Below are positions 11,734 to 24,602 of a DNA stretch of 59,345 nucleotides, piece after piece. The translations under genes and the position numbers were made by a program. The notes beneath the pieces were generated by a model. It was given only the letters and a program-made list of their open reading frames with translations. It was not told where the DNA came from and searched no databases. Every line of letters begins with the position of its first letter. The stretch's first letter is position 1. Source of the stretch: Thozetella sp. PMI_491 (lineage: Eukaryota; Ascomycota; Sordariomycetes; Chaetosphaeriales; Chaetosphaeriaceae); contig MU270129.1 of assembly GCA_021432635.1 (NCBI GenBank), forward strand, positions 1 through 59,345, in the 5' to 3' direction.

Positions 11734-13776
11734 ATGCAGAGCCCGAAGAAGCCAAGACAGCCGGAGTCGCATTTGGAGCCCAATTTTATCCCACTAGCCG
11801 TCTACACAGCTGCCGTGGCATACCTTGCTGCCCTTTACTCGTGGCCCAGGCGGTGGATTCTTTCTGGATTGCCGCTTCTGTTTTTCTGTCTCTTGCTCGG
11901 TAAAAGCTTCGGTCGCCGTGCTTTCAAATTTTCCAGCCTCCCTGCGATCTTCATTGCACTCAACCTCGCATATGCCATCTGCTCCACCTCGTGGCTGCTC
12001 TATGGGCTCTTCGCCATGGCCACCTACATCGCCACCGGTCTGGTGTGTCTGGCCCGATTCAAGACCGTGGCTAATTTTGTTAGAAGACGGCTCAGAGCCA
12101 TCTTGAGAAACTTGCATTTTATCGAGGACAAAGTTGCACTCTTTGACATCCCCGCATTGGAAATTGACACAGATGTCGACGGGCTTTTCGTTATCCGGGG
12201 TCTCACTGTCTCGTTGAGCGGACTGAGCATTTTGGCACATGGTATTGAGGTGGGCATTAAGCTGAGCAATGATATGGAGCTTGCGATTCAGTGCGAGAAG
12301 GTTGCAGTCAAGCTCTTCAGAGGTATTTGGGTATCTGACTGTTTTGCCAACCTCAAGGGTGGCAAGTACGAAATGACCTTTGGCAAGCTGGCAGAGAGGA
12401 GTAAGGATGCGAACGGCGATGCCATTTTTGTCATGGGGTCCGACTTGATAAAGGCCGCTTCGTTCCACGGCGACACGTGCACATTTCCTGACCAGCCCGA
12501 GAAGATGAGATCGGCGATGACTGGAGGGAAGCCGCCGAATGACTCCAGCGCTAAATCCGGACTCTCCGCCATGGAATCCGTGTTCGCCGACCATGAAGAC
12601 GCAGCGACTCGGTACGATGAGCGTCTGTCATTCATCGAATCCACCGATGCGGCCAAAGAAGCACGGGCCTATTTACAAGCCCGTTCTCGACACTCCAGCG
12701 ACCCACAGCATAGCCTCAAGAGCTCTGACTGGAACTCGTTGCGCGCTGCGACCTGCGCGCAGCTTCATCACAAGCCGTCGGTGCCGCACCCCCCTCAGAT
12801 GTCTGTCAAGGTGACTACGCTAAAGAATCTTACTCCGCCATATATCCGAAGATTTCTACATCGCCTTCCCATGCTGCTCCGCCTGCTTTTATGGCCGCTG
12901 AGCTACCTTCACCCCGTCTACATTTCATCTATCACGGCTAGCGCCTCGGGAGCATGGATTGACACACTCCTTGTCGACCAGATCTTCAAGTCTTACACAA
13001 CCGACTCCCAGATCGCACACCTCAAAGAACGTGTCTCCGCCTGGCTTTCGAATGCCGACTTCGTTGTGGAACTTGGCGGCATCACTGGCCTTGCACAGGT
13101 GCCTTTCTTTCCTGTTCATGACATCTACTCGCACCTGGGCTTTGGGGATGTGATGGCATACCGCTACACACCGAAGGACGCAGGGCTGAAACAGGTCGTG
13201 CGACTGGGCGGAGCCGATGCAAGCTTCCACTTGCCATCCTTCCTTCTCCCACATCACGAGCACCTTTTGCCGCCGCCTCCAAACGTAAAGCACGAGGCTG
13301 AGCTACAGAAGAATATTGGGTTAGCCGACGGCAAGCCGCAGAAAGCCCTAGCAGAGCACGAGTTAAAACAGGCCCAGAGAGACGAAGCAAACGTGAAGAT
13401 ATCTGTCCATGCCCGCTTACCGGCTTGCTTCGATCAGGAGCTCCTTGATTTCATCGCGGTACTAGTCAAGGCCACAAAGGTAGTCGACATGGCAAAGGAG
13501 AGCCATTCGCCTATCGACGACGACGATGACGACGACGACGATGCGGAAGACCGGCACACCGTGCGAGATTTCTTCTCCGGTGTCAAAGGTAGCGTGAAGC
13601 GCAGGGTGGTTGATGGTGTTGTCAATGACCACTGGATCGCAAAGCTGGTGGGGAAAATCTCGAAGACGCTAGAGGCAGCAAGAGGCGAAATAGGCTATAG
13701 CGGTGACATACCTGTCCCATTGAAAGGGTATAGGACAGGTGAGATGAAGAAAGAAGGGGAGAAAATATTGCCATAG
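11734..13776 (+). CDS. conserved fungal membrane protein, unknown function
   Basis: Single-exon gene of 680 aa. I start it at the first ATG (11734); the frame is open 23 codons further upstream but only from a GTG. Four hydrophobic segments lie within the first 120 residues (FIPLAVYTAAVAYLAALYSW, then WILSGLPLLFFCLLLG and two more), followed by a soluble region rich in alternating hydrophobic residues that looks like beta structure (GLFVIRGLTVSLSGLSILAH). The C-terminal half contains YIRRFLHRLPMLLRLLLWPL and a run of nine Asp near residue 595. Codon use is clearly coding throughout. An N-terminal anchor plus beta-rich body recalls bridge-like lipid-transfer proteins, but that is only an impression. 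It is probably a housekeeping-type conserved gene, unlike much of the window. Confidence 0.8.
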   Translation: MQSPKKPRQPESHLEPNFIPLAVYTAAVAYLAALYSWPRRWILSGLPLLFFCLLLGKSFGRRAFKFSSLPAIFIALNLAYAICSTSWLLYGLFAMATYIATGLVCLARFKTVANFVRRRLRAILRNLHFIEDKVALFDIPALEIDTDVDGLFVIRGLTVSLSGLSILAHGIEVGIKLSNDMELAIQCEKVAVKLFRGIWVSDCFANLKGGKYEMTFGKLAERSKDANGDAIFVMGSDLIKAASFHGDTCTFPDQPEKMRSAMTGGKPPNDSSAKSGLSAMESVFADHEDAATRYDERLSFIESTDAAKEARAYLQARSRHSSDPQHSLKSSDWNSLRAATCAQLHHKPSVPHPPQMSVKVTTLKNLTPPYIRRFLHRLPMLLRLLLWPLSYLHPVYISSITASASGAWIDTLLVDQIFKSYTTDSQIAHLKERVSAWLSNADFVVELGGITGLAQVPFFPVHDIYSHLGFGDVMAYRYTPKDAGLKQVVRLGGADASFHLPSFLLPHHEHLLPPPPNVKHEAELQKNIGLADGKPQKALAEHELKQAQRDEANVKISVHARLPACFDQELLDFIAVLVKATKVVDMAKESHSPIDDDDDDDDDAEDRHTVRDFFSGVKGSVKRRVVDGVVNDHWIAKLVGKISKTLEAARGEIGYSGDIPVPLKGYRTGEMKKEGEKILP

Positions 13777-16700
13777 CGGAGCAGAGACCGCAGGGTGATG
13801 GGAATGAGCAAATAGATAAATAAACCAAATGTTAAGCTTGTAAATCGTTGAGAAGCCATTAAATATGTCAAATTGCGAGATTACTGTGATAATTCAACAT
13901 GTTAATAAACTTGCCTCATGTATAATTTTCAAGTTTCTTATATTGATGCCCCATCGTAGGTGTTAAGCTTCACATAATCCGCTTTGATACATTGTTAGAT
14001 AGCCCAGTAGGTCACACCCCCGAAAGCAGCTCTGAAGGAAAAGGAGGGTCTGAGAAAGCGATATTTTTCACAAGCTCACGATGGCAAACGATTCGGCACA
14101 GTGCCATTGCTTATGGCACAGTAAATTCCTGGTTAAATCTGGTAGTGCGCCCCACCTTTTGATGTTCTCCGTAACTTTCAAGAAAAGGTGTACTATATGT
14201 ACATGTCAAAACGACGGCCCTGATACATGGAGAAAACAGCCCACCCGCAAAATACTAGATTGATACGATCAGGTACAAATATTCCAATACGATAGAATCG
14301 TTCCTATACAACAGAAGTCTTCATATACGATAGAGTCCATGTATGGCTGCACTTTCGCGGAAGAAAACTTTAGCAAAGCCAAACCCGGAGCCGGCCGTCC
14401 GCGCTATTCGAACTGAAGCAGGGGCGTTTTGTACAGTACCTTTTCCTTGTCCCTCTGCATGGGGGCGAATGTACCTGTACTATTTACCCTCGCTTGGAGG
14501 TAAATAAGCTCTGCCGGATCACTTCCGGACCAGGGGACGAGGGATACTCTAGACCCGGAGTCCGGGTTGTGCCATTCCCCCGTCAAGAAATTGTACGAAT
14601 AGAATACTGTGTATGTACAGTACAAGCTTTCGTACCTTACAAATCATCTGAAAATCCTTGCACTTGCCCCACATCCCTCCGATACGGCTATACTCGGTCG
14701 ACTTTCCTTTCTTGGCGAGCCGGGGCGCCAAGCCTCATATGCAGACGTGTTTACGGATTATACCTGTATAACCTGTGTCACGAAAACTCTGGCTAATGCA
14801 ACGTCACCAGGGGAAGAGAATTCCAGCGCCTGTTAATGCCGAAAAGATTGAGAGCCGTTCCCTACAGCACTGTTCCGATGCGCCGATTCCGCAGTCAACA
14901 CTCTCCCATTAGTTCCTATGATAATAATGATGCGCGGGTATGTCCGGGCTCCGATCTTGGTGATGATGCTGCAGGCGGTCTGGATCTCCTGCGCATAGAT
15001 AAATTGCTAATCGCGTTTAATCTGTATTCCTCTTAGTGTTAACATCCCAGCGACCTGGTGCAATGGAGGGTTGGACTAAGTGACTGCTGATTCAGGCAAT
15101 TTAACCCGGTTTATCGTCTCCCGAATGTCTAGATGTAAGCCCGGTTGTGACTTTTGGCTCTCGTGCCCCGGAGTTCTCACGTAGCTAGAGCTTTGAGGGG
15201 CGAACCTTGTTGAAAAGGCCCCTCGTCCATTGGGTCGGCTCTCAAATCCAACTGCACGCCGTAGGGGCAGGTAACTATTTGGACTTCAATGCTGGCTAAC
15301 AATCTCGCTAGGTCACTACGGTCCTCTCCCCACAACCGATGGACTCCTCTCCTAGGAGCAGGGGATCTGAAGTCTCATAATGGTTATTGGATTCCCCTCA
15401 TGGCTGCACTGGCTGAGCCAATACCATCATAACCATGTTCTTGATAGAGTTCGTTATCTGCGCCGGATGTGACGTTGCCAATCAATGCTGTGATGTCCCG
15501 AGGGAGACCTACTTGCCATTACATGGCTTTCCTGAAATTTCTCAAGCCCAGGGGCTGTTTGGTCAGTCTCAAAGCTTCATAGTGTCTGATGGGATCGAGG
15601 ATGCCTTGTTCTTTCCGACACTCGCCCAACTTCAAAGGCTCCGCTGTTTGAGCTGCAGCTGGTCTAGACGAGAGTAACCCGTCTTCAAGACCCCTGCGCC
15701 ACCCTAGCCGCGGCTTAGTCTAGAAGCTGGGAATGTTCTGTACCTAACGGGAAGACATTCTTGATAACCACTAAGCGGGCTAGAGGAAGGATTGGGTGTG
15801 CTGATTCGGTAGCGAAAGCAAACTCCCTTACTACTATACTAGCTAGGGTGGTCGATACAGCAACAGGCCTTTAAATTCCAAAGCTTTTATTGCGTTACTA
15901 TCTCCTCGAAGACGTCTTTTGACCACATATTCGGCAGGTGGGCCGGTCGTGGCTGCGAGATACTTGGAGATAAATCGTAAGACAAACTAGCGCAAGGGCC
16001 AATCCCAGCGTAGTGGCATGATAAAAGGGGTCGAGGAGAGCAATTATTGCTTTGAGGCCAACATAAGACGTAAGTTTTACCTCGTAATTAAGCGGTCGCT
16101 ACTTCGCACAGTTCTGGTTTGCCAACGAGCACTAGCCAATCTGTGTCGATACCAACTGGTTGGGCTACTAATTTCACTTCGTGGGGAGTTGTTCCTTTTT
16201 CAAGATACAAATTCTTATTCACCTGGAATCCCCGAAAGTCTCAACAAATTTGGCGGACGACATGGCCAATATGGTAACTGTCTCGCAATATTCAATATTT
16301 TCGCATGAAAGGATTCAAAGTTTGGGCAGGGGTTTAGGCTACATTGGTAGGTATGCTCTCAGCGTGGGTCCCAAGCTGCAGACCGTCCTTAGCTCTGGGA
16401 AAAGCTCGAAACCCACCAGCCGCAGGCTTACCAATGAGGGTATGGGCAGTGCGTGAGCAATCGTGGAAACCGGACTCCTCCGGAGCAAATGGCGAGGCGA
16501 AGCCTGCTGTTTCTCTGGTGCTGGTTCATGAGCCTAATGTTTTTTTTTAGAAGAACTCATGCATTAACATTAGAGATAGTTCCATTCTAACACGTCCAAG
16601 AAAGAGGACACATTTTGGCCACTGCTTGGAGAATTGGGCGGCGCCCCCCACTTCCCGAGACCTTGACCAAACTCTGAAGGGCATCAAACCCCAAGGGATT

Positions 16701-17578
16701 TGACCACTAGGAATCGTCAAACCTCCGAGAAGGTTAGCTCCATTAGACGGCAGCCTCGTAGCCGTGTCAATTTCATTTCTTTCACGCCAATGTGCCTCAT
16801 CATCGAAGTGAAATTGCAGCGGGCAAGCCCCTTAGCCCAGTGTCGACGACCAATGTGCGAAGGTAGTGAACGGCAGGGTCCATCCACACATCATTCGACG
16901 GGGGCTAGTCCTTAGTCCCACACAGTGTCCACTACCCCGACCGTCTAACCCTAGGCGAGTGGAGATATTGGGGTAGTTCACCTATGAGTGGGAGAAACCC
17001 TGCGGATCCCTCGCCCGCTTTCCGTCCACACTTATTCAGAACAGCGAGGCGGTAATTCCGCATCGTCCACGTCAAAAGTTCCTTTTTCCTCCGCGGGACT
17101 ATTCGTCGCGGATGCACCTACCTTCGTAAACGCGGTGCTATTCCAGAATCCATCGGCTCAGAGACACGAGTGGCCAGGCAAAGTGGGGTCGAAGCCGCCG
17201 CGTCAGGTCTAATCTGCATTGACGAATGTCCTGTCGGTTGGGTTGTCTCTTCGAAATAAGCCGCCAGGATAGCAGGGGCTGCCGGCCTGGAACTTCCAGG
17301 CTAGGCATGCCCATCATGAGCTTGCATGGCTAGGGTTACATTTAGTGAGACAAATACGACCCAGGACGCTATCGCAATCGAGCAATACCTCGCCTACAGT
17401 CTACCAGACGTGCGTGTCCCCCCTCTCCCTCCCCCCAATGTGTTCCAATAAAAGAAAAGTCATTCTGCACGTCCCTGCCCCCAATAACATTGCAACACCG
17501 TAAAAATCCCGCTCCTTTTGTATCTCACGGCTTTTCGCTGCCGCCCCAAAAACACGATCGACATCATCCCCCGCTATC
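13777..17578. other. long intergenic region
   Basis: About 3.8 kb in which I find no convincing gene. Several 60-100 codon frames on the plus strand (14494-14796, 15435-15677, 16018-16308, 16181-16456) lack recognisable motifs. The last 170 bases before the MFS start at 17579 are pyrimidine-rich on the plus strand, typical of a fungal promoter and 5' leader. Confidence 0.4.
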
Positions 17579-19492
17579 ATGGCTACCGAACAGGCAGACG
17601 AAAAGCTAGCACCAGAATCGCCGGCCGGCGAAACCAAAGATGACGCATTCGTCTCGCAGTCACTGGGCCAAGACGAAACGCCAGAGGATGAGCCGGAACC
17701 CCATATACACTTTAGGACCTACGCCGCCGTCTTCGCTGTCGGTCTTATCTACTTGGTCCAGAATTTTGCCATTGTTGGTGCTGGCTCCGTAAGAACCCCC
17801 CCTCGAGCGTTGTCTCTATTTCGGCCAAGGCATTTACGCTCTACTAGCAAGGAAATATCATTGCCGGTATATTTGGCGACTCGGGAGATGCGAGCTGGTT
17901 AACAGCCATCCTCGCCATTTTCACGGTCGTCCTTGGACCCATCGTATCCCAAGCTAGCGACTACTGGGGCCGAAAATGGTTTCTTGTTGTTTTGAGCTTC
18001 CTTGGTGGCGTCGGCTCCATAATCGTGAGTAGGGCCACCGACATGGCCATGGCAATGGGTGGGTTCTGCGTTGTCGGACTAGCCTTCGGTGCTCAGCCTT
18101 TGGTCCATGCCGTCTCGAGCGAGGTCATCCCTAGGGGTTGGCGCTCGTGGGGCCAGGCTTCAGCGTAAGTTATACCAGAAGGGCCACTTTGCTCCACGCG
18201 CTAACCTTCGTCTATAGCATGATTTCCACGGCGCTGGGCCTTGTCAGCGGCCTGCTGGTTGCTGGCGCGGTGAACCGAACTGGTAATACGAACGGCTTCC
18301 GCTATTACTACTATATCTGTGCTGGCCTCTTCATCCTCGCTTCGGCCATCTGCGCTCTGGCGTATCGCCCGCCGCCGACCAAGCTTCAACTTGAATTGAA
18401 CTTCAGCGAAAAAATGGCTCGGCTGGACTGGATTGGATACGGACTGCTGGCCTCCAGCTTGGTGCTGTTCTGCATTGCACTGTCATGGTCCCTGAATCCT
18501 TACCAATGGTCCGACGCACACGTGTCAGCAACCTTTGCCGTGAGCATCATCTTGTGTGTAGCCCTCGGTATCTACGAGTGGAAGTTCCGCAGCGATGGAC
18601 TGTTCAACCACGGCCTTTTCCAGCAAAACCGCATGTTCACGGTCTGCCTGTTCTGCGTGATGAGCGAAGGCGTGGCCTTCTTTGCCGCCAATACCTACTT
18701 CGCTTTCGAGGTCAATGTCCTCTACGAGAAAGACTTCCTTCTCGTGACTACCCGGTTCGCCGTCGGGTTTATGGCTACCGTCGTTGCTTCGTTCGTCACT
18801 GGGCTGTACTGCGCTAAAACAAAGAAGGTGCGCTGGGCTACCTTTATCGCCTTCCTTGTATTTATAGCCTTCTTTGCCGCGATGTCTATCACAACGAAGG
18901 AGACTACGCAGTTGACCTGGGGATTACCGGTGCTGATGGGCTGGGGTCTCGGAATGACTCTTGTCGCTCTCATCACAGCGGCGCAACTTTGCGTACCTCA
19001 TGAACTTATTACGGTCGCGAGTGGTTTGCTCATCAGTGTACGCTCGCTTGGCGGTACGATTGGTATTGCTATTTACCAGGCCGTCTTCTCATCGGCAATG
19101 AACCACCTACCGACCAACGTTGCCAGCGCAGCCATTGCTGCTGGACTTCCCACAGACTCGGTTCCATCCTTCATCCAGAACTTGACCGGCCAAAATGATA
19201 CCGGGCTCGCGTTGGTCCCAGGTGTTACTCCTGACATTATCGGGGCCGGTGCCGGCGCTTTGTTGGACACTTACGCACTTGGATTTCGATATGTTTGGCT
19301 CTCTGCCATAGCTTTTGTTGCCGTTGCCGCCGTCTGTGAGTGCAACCTGATCTTGACGCTTGATTTGTGTTCCTTGCTGACTTACTCGATACAGTATCCC
19401 TGCTCATGTTCGATCCCAGTAAGGAATTCAACCATCATATTGATGCCCCTGTGGAGAAGAACGAGGACCTATATAGTACGGCAAGGTCGTGA
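17579..19492 (+). CDS. TRI12-family MFS efflux transporter
   Basis: Intact 580-aa protein from four exons: 17579-17788, 17848-18164, 18218-19335 and 19395-19492 (581 codons including stop, introns 59, 53 and 59 nt). A hydrophilic acidic N-terminus leads into FRTYAAVFAVGLIYLVQNFA, then GNIIAGIFGDSGDASWLTAI, the A-motif-like SQASDYWGRKWF, and AQPLVHAVSSEVIPR. The C-terminus reads MFDPSKEFNHHIDAPVEKN. These are landmarks of the fungal trichothecene efflux pump group (Pfam TRI12), 14-helix proton antiporters of the plasma membrane or vesicles. Known relatives export toxins, siderophores or drugs, so the substrate is open. No biosynthetic gene lies beside it, so a role in general resistance is as likely as metabolite export. 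No defects seen. Confidence 0.9.
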
Positions 19493-20994
19493 ATACACGT
19501 GTTTCCAGAATCAATCGGCACAAATGGAACTAGTCTTTGAAAGTGTGGATTAAAAAGTTAGGAATAACCTCTCCTGGATGGGGGCAATTGCGCATGTAAA
19601 TTACCAGAACTATCTGGTTGGTGGCTACTAATGCTGATAGACCACTGATCTCAGCACTTTTTGGTACCTATATCTTGCGTCCTTGTGAGGCTTATTACAC
19701 ATAGCTGTCTTAGAGAGTGGCAATTAGACCTAACTATTTCTTTCGAATTACACTGTCGTAGCGCATATGGGAGTTTCCCCATGTATTTATTGCCAATGGT
19801 CAGATTTCATCGAAACGTTATGGGTGTATTAGTATCTTGCATGCACAGTAACTAATGTCACACCGGCCGCCATGGAGCAATCCTAGCGAAAATGCCGAAC
19901 CTCGATTCGGACCCCCCCCCCCCCCCCCAACTCGGCCTCAGAAGTCCGCAAGACGGGCGGCACACAGATTATCTCTGATTTAGTCATCTAGGCTTCGCAA
20001 AGGACTGCCTAGTGCTCTAGGTCGGTGTGCTTGCTTGCTCTCATTATCATTTCAGTGTCTTTACTTACGCCGTGCAGCAGAAGCCCCTTTCCCCGCGGGA
20101 CAGGACCCAAGCATGCTCCTGCATTATGAGACGTGTCCCGAAGAATATCAATCGAATCTCTAGTTCTAATATGTCCCAAACGACCCCGGTCGAGCTTTCA
20201 TAGAGTAAATTGCCGGTTGAAGATGAAATAATTAGACATGCAAGAGAAAATTATTACGTTATGAATAGCAAATCTCGGATTGTATCTCGGCCACAAGATA
20301 CGCTTAGATAAAATCGCATAATATCATCTAAAGTGAGTTTCATGTGGCATACTAACTTCTCCCCGAACCGGGTAGCAATAACTTAATATGCAGTCTCTTT
20401 ATCTCCTATCAAAAAAGAAGCTGAGGAATTGGCTTGCAGCTGCGCGCTAGCACGGTCACCTGCCGGCAAGGGAAACGAGTATTTAATCAGTGGGAGCTTC
20501 CCTAGTGTCTTGACGAAGCAAGCGAGAGTTCGCTTTACTTCGTGAGGGCAACTGAGTATACGTTTTGTTGCGACATTTCCGTATCAATATACTTGTTTCT
20601 TAAGACGTCAATCAAGTGTAGTTTAAGCCCGCCTGGCTAGCTGAGTTACCACTACACTCTAAAAAATGGCCACCTAGCCGTATGATCGAAAGGCACGGCT
20701 TAACGATAATTTACGAGGCTGTAGCATTCATACCCTGGTCTAGTTCTGTTAGGCGCGAGGCTCTCTATCTTATCACTTGAAAAGACCTATTTGGCACCAA
20801 TGGAACTGCGGGGTAATACTTTGTCTTCTGCTGAGCAGCTGTTGTCGTTGCATCCGGCCAATTGCTTATGGAACGCGTGGCCATCGCGAGATATATTGGG
20901 GGTCTGAGGTCTGATCGCAATGATTACATGTGGAAGATAGGTTAGCTCGCTGCGCTCATCAAACAGTTAGAATAATTAACCAAAGGGTGCCTAA
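19493..20994. other. intergenic region
   Basis: About 1.5 kb with no gene that I can support. It contains the C17 tract at 19912-19928. The open frame at 19661-19855 has no recognisable motif. Confidence 0.45.
19912..19928. repeat. poly-C tract (17 C)
   Basis: Seventeen consecutive C in intergenic DNA. Similar runs start the window (16 C) and occur at 44893-44906 (14 C). Such tracts are rare in coding-rich fungal DNA and may mark repeat ends or poorly resolved assembly positions. Confidence 0.9.
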
Positions 20995-23208
20995 TTAGGT
21001 CTTGTTTTCCTCATTCGGAAAGCTCTGACCACCAGTACCCCAAGTCCGTGGCGAATCCTCTTTGCCCCCCCGGGTTTCAATGGCGATCATGTTCCCCAGT
21101 GTAACCTCTCCAGTAACTGCAGCAGGCTTCCGCGTCACTCGGTAGTCCACGTGCACATGCACTTCTGATGCCATTCCCAGCGAGGAGTCTTGCCGGCTAT
21201 GTGTAGGAGTAAAAGAATGTCCCACTTCACGTGAAGCGGCCATAGCCCCGTGTGCACCGTTCTCCGCGAACGCCTTTGTACTAGGAGCGATATGAACCAG
21301 CTGTAGGTTTCCGTCGCTACTATGCCGCTCACTTCTTCTTTGGAGCCGAAGCTCTGCTCCTCTGCTCATGTGGCGGCGATCGTCACTGCTCGTAAGCGTT
21401 TGCTCACGGTCCATACTACCGAGTTCTTCACCATCACGGGGAGGATGATGACGCCGGCCAATTATAGAGGACTCCGCATATGTTGAAGCGGTGGTTTCTC
21501 GGCGGGAGTTGTTATCATTCGATATGACCCATTGTATAACGATAGCGCTAAATAGCACTGGTGTTGAAATCTACATTAGCTTAGATGAATGGAAATGCCG
21601 GGCATGATGGATTTCCCGGTCGAAGGACAGAGAACTCGCCGTCACCGTTACAGCATATTAGACAAACCAAGCCCGGCTCGCCATTGAGTGCCATGAGAAC
21701 TGATAGATTGCTTTTCAAGAAATCTTTGGTTAGAGAGTGACCAATCCAGGTAGCAGCATGGAAAAAGTACACAATGCTGCTGATCAAAGTACAGCAGGAT
21801 CCTATAAATGTCTTAAGGGCCATAACCTTGAGCCTGGCATTGGCCGGTGTGTTTTGGAAGTTCTTGAAGGTGTAAATACCTGTAGGAATTGATAATGAGC
21901 GAAGTTAATCCAACTAGACAGCAGCACTTACTCGAAAGGGGAATAAGGAAGAGGCTGGTAAGATAAACCTAGAGCTTGTTAGAGCCTGCGGGATGCAGCA
22001 ACAAAACAAGGCACTAAACATTGACGAGGAGATCAAAGCCAATTAGAGGTATCATCGCAAACCTCTGCATGCCAATGATGCACTGCCCATTTTCTCTCTT
22101 CGCAATACGGCTGGAGGATATTAGATCTGTCTGTGAATGTACGTTCGGTATAGACTACTAACAAGACAAAGTTGACCACTCCAATAATCGCATAAATGCC
22201 TGACAGTCTTTAACCGCCGATGCAAAAGGCAAGGAGGTTTGAGAGCCTACCAATCATGCCAAACGAGTTGAATACGTACAACTTCGATTTAAGACGACCA
22301 TGACTGCTATTTGCTCGAATTATGTGCTGCCGTGAGTACAATTTAGCTTGACAAAAGTGCAATGTATTTGATATTTTCTTACCGCCTTTTCTACAAGGAA
22401 AAGATAGATTAACTATACAATGTTAGCGTCAACAATGCACTTTCAAGGCTCAGGTGCCTCACGATCTAAAGCCTGTTAGTTAATTCAAGCGTCAAGAGCT
22501 ATGGACGAAACTATACCTTTGTTGTAACGTAGAAGATCAGGCAGACAAAGATTAAGGACTGGCAAACGACCAAGGAGGAGTTGACCCCTAAGCCAAACTG
22601 CAGAATGCCGATAGCAAAGATGTATAGAAATGAATCGAGATATATAATGAATACAAGCCATTGGAATAATGGAAGGTCAGCCCACGTTTTGACGGCGCGA
22701 TGTTTCGTCGCTATCGAAATTAGCTCGATTAGTCAAGCGCTAAATAAATTGACGTGCATATAGACGGCCACAAGATTGGGGTGACTACTTACTGATAAAG
22801 GAGGACAGAACGGCAATGGAGAGCATCACAAGAATTATGCCAATGACCAATGCCACCACCGATTCCTTGCGAGCATCTTCATTGGTATCGCCCCGGCTGA
22901 TCAGGGCGATATTTGAAAAAGCAGACATGGATAGGGCGAACCAGCCGGAAAAAGAGCGTAACCAGGGTGACAATTGATAAAAGAGCCCACGATTTGGCTG
23001 TCGGGATAAAATGATAGTGTCATGTAGTAGACCGCGAGCATGCGTAGTTCAAGTACATGCAGGAAATGGTCATTATATAGAAGAGGCTAGTACGCAGGGT
23101 TATCAACGGTCATACTCTCAAGGAATGGATGGACACGGAGGCCCAAAAATCCTGCTTGTGACGCATGTCTTTGCGCAACAGAGTGGGAGAGGTCTCGACT
23201 GAGGGCAT
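20995..23208 (-). CDS. fungal 7TM integral membrane protein, N-terminus apparently damaged
   Basis: Multi-exon gene. From the ATG at 23208 the protein starts MPSVETSPTLLRKDMRHKQD. Later exons give NRGLFYQLSPWLRSFSGWF, TWADLPLFQWLVFIIYLDSF, YLFLVEKAHIIRANSSHGRL, CIIGMQRFAMIPLIGFDLL, VYLTSLFLIPLS, KVMALKTFIGSCCTLISS and VLFSAIVIQWVISND, then a hydrophilic Ser/Arg-rich tail of about 170 residues. This is a widespread family of predicted seven-helix membrane proteins of unknown role in ascomycetes. The splices from about 22990 to the stop join well, including 51-nt and 88-nt introns. Between the first exon and NRGLFY I cannot make an unbroken frame: a 29-nt stretch ending in TAG near 23075 is too short for a normal intron, and a one-base shift is needed near 23047. 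The gene is therefore either recently broken or carries small sequence errors. Confidence 0.65.
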
Positions 23209-23246
23209 CGAACGAATGAGACAAGCTATCTGCAGGCGCCTACAGT

Positions 23247-24390
23247 CAGTATAGAGTGGGTTACTTTGATCGGCGGCTGTTTTATTGGCACCTGGGCTTT
23301 GTCATTTGGTAAGTCCTACAGGAAGAAGCAATTCTGAGTCTATGTGGACTTATGCTTGGGCCAGAAACCTGACCAATATGGATGGCGCGACGCGAGCAGT
23401 CTCACCGCCCCTTAAAATGAGAGCGTAAAAATATCCGGCACTCCGATCCTAGCTACTCCATTTCTACTACAATTCAACCCCGAGCTTTAACAATAACTTG
23501 CTACTACCTAAATTTATAGTAAAAGTCGAACCCGCATTCCCTGGCCTCTTTGCTGATAGTAAGGTCCTCCTGGCGTCGTTGTTTAGCTTCTTCATGACTG
23601 GGGGTCCCATGATCATTACAGCCATTGAAGTACCCCAACGATATCAAGTCGTCAGCATGGCCTCTCCTCTAGATGCCAGTGTCCGCCTACTTGCCTTCAC
23701 CATAGCCATGCCTATTGGGGTCCACATCAGTCCTATTCTATTAGGCCGTCCAAGCGTCCCATTTATTTACATCCAATTCTCAGGTGCTACTGTGTAAGTG
23801 TGCGCCGGGAGGTACCTCGTTTTGACACCCGACGTCGCAAGTCTACCCCTGTACGAGCCAGCGAGTAAAATCGCCTCATCCTTTTTAACCCTCATCCTCT
23901 CACTTCGGCACAAGCTTGTTACAGAAAGTACTACTAATCCTCCTAGAAGACATTTCTCTTGTTTTTGGACGACAGGCACGTATTTCGGATGGCGCAATCG
24001 GTATTACCGTTATTAATAACACTGGAATATGAACGCGGGAGATCATCTGAATAAAGGCATCGAGTTGTCTGCCCAGCAAGTCGATAAGCTACTCTAAAAC
24101 AGCAATATCCTCTTAACTTATCCTGGGGACATCCATTATGTCATTAGAATTGCCTGCGCTCAAGCGTACAGCGCCCTGATAGGAGCGACGCATTTTTGCT
24201 GGGGCAAGTTTTCTCGTGATCGCATCACTATGGAGGAAAGTGCCTCTGCGCTTGAACAAAGGATGTCAACTAGCGGGTGGGAAGTATGGATACGCAATAA
24301 AAGATACGGACGGTCTGCCAAAAGCGCCGAGGGAAGTGAGATACCTTCGCAACACTTGCTTAGGAATATACTCCATTGATACAAATTAAA
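23247..24390 (+). pseudogene. MFS multidrug transporter remnant
   Basis: The clearest block (about 23510-23795) reads KVEPAFPGLFADSKVLLASL, EVPQRYQVVSMASPLDASVR and GRPSVPFIYIQFSGA, the middle of a 14-helix MFS efflux pump. A possible upstream exon near 23250-23300 ends in a GTAAGT donor. Downstream, GAIGITVINN, ELSAQQVDKLL, DIHYVIRIACAQAYSALI and LWRKVPLRLNK follow in the right family order but in different frames with stops between them. About 100 bp expected in the middle are missing, and an inverted-repeat arm (23832-23874) sits at exactly that place. The gene cannot make a full transporter. The neighbouring Zn2Cys6 regulator may once have controlled it. Confidence 0.75.
23832..23874 (+). 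repeat. left arm of a 43-bp inverted repeat
   Basis: This 43-bp stretch, beginning ACGTCGCAAGTCTACCCC, matches the reverse complement of 24603-24645 at 41 of 43 positions, with the first 31 identical. It interrupts the MFS remnant. It looks like a transposon terminal repeat, but no transposase reading frame lies between the arms. Confidence 0.85.
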
Positions 24391-24602
24391 GACGGCTATA
24401 ACGAGTGACTCCATGGTTGCTACAGTGTTATCAATTATAGAAGTTTACTAAGAAACTATAATACAAGCTACAGAGTTATGGAAAGTGATATAACTAATAT
24501 AGGGCTTCCTCCCAGGCGCAGGTTGTGGCTTTCCTTACCCTGCCTGCACTTTGCTCTCAGTAATGATGTGTAAAATATGTGAAAGGCCCCTTGTTGTTCT
24601 GC

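Noticed and set aside
11794..12594. 266-codon minus-strand frame opposite the membrane protein
   Set aside because: It is an antisense shadow of the 680-aa gene on the plus strand, with no motif of its own.
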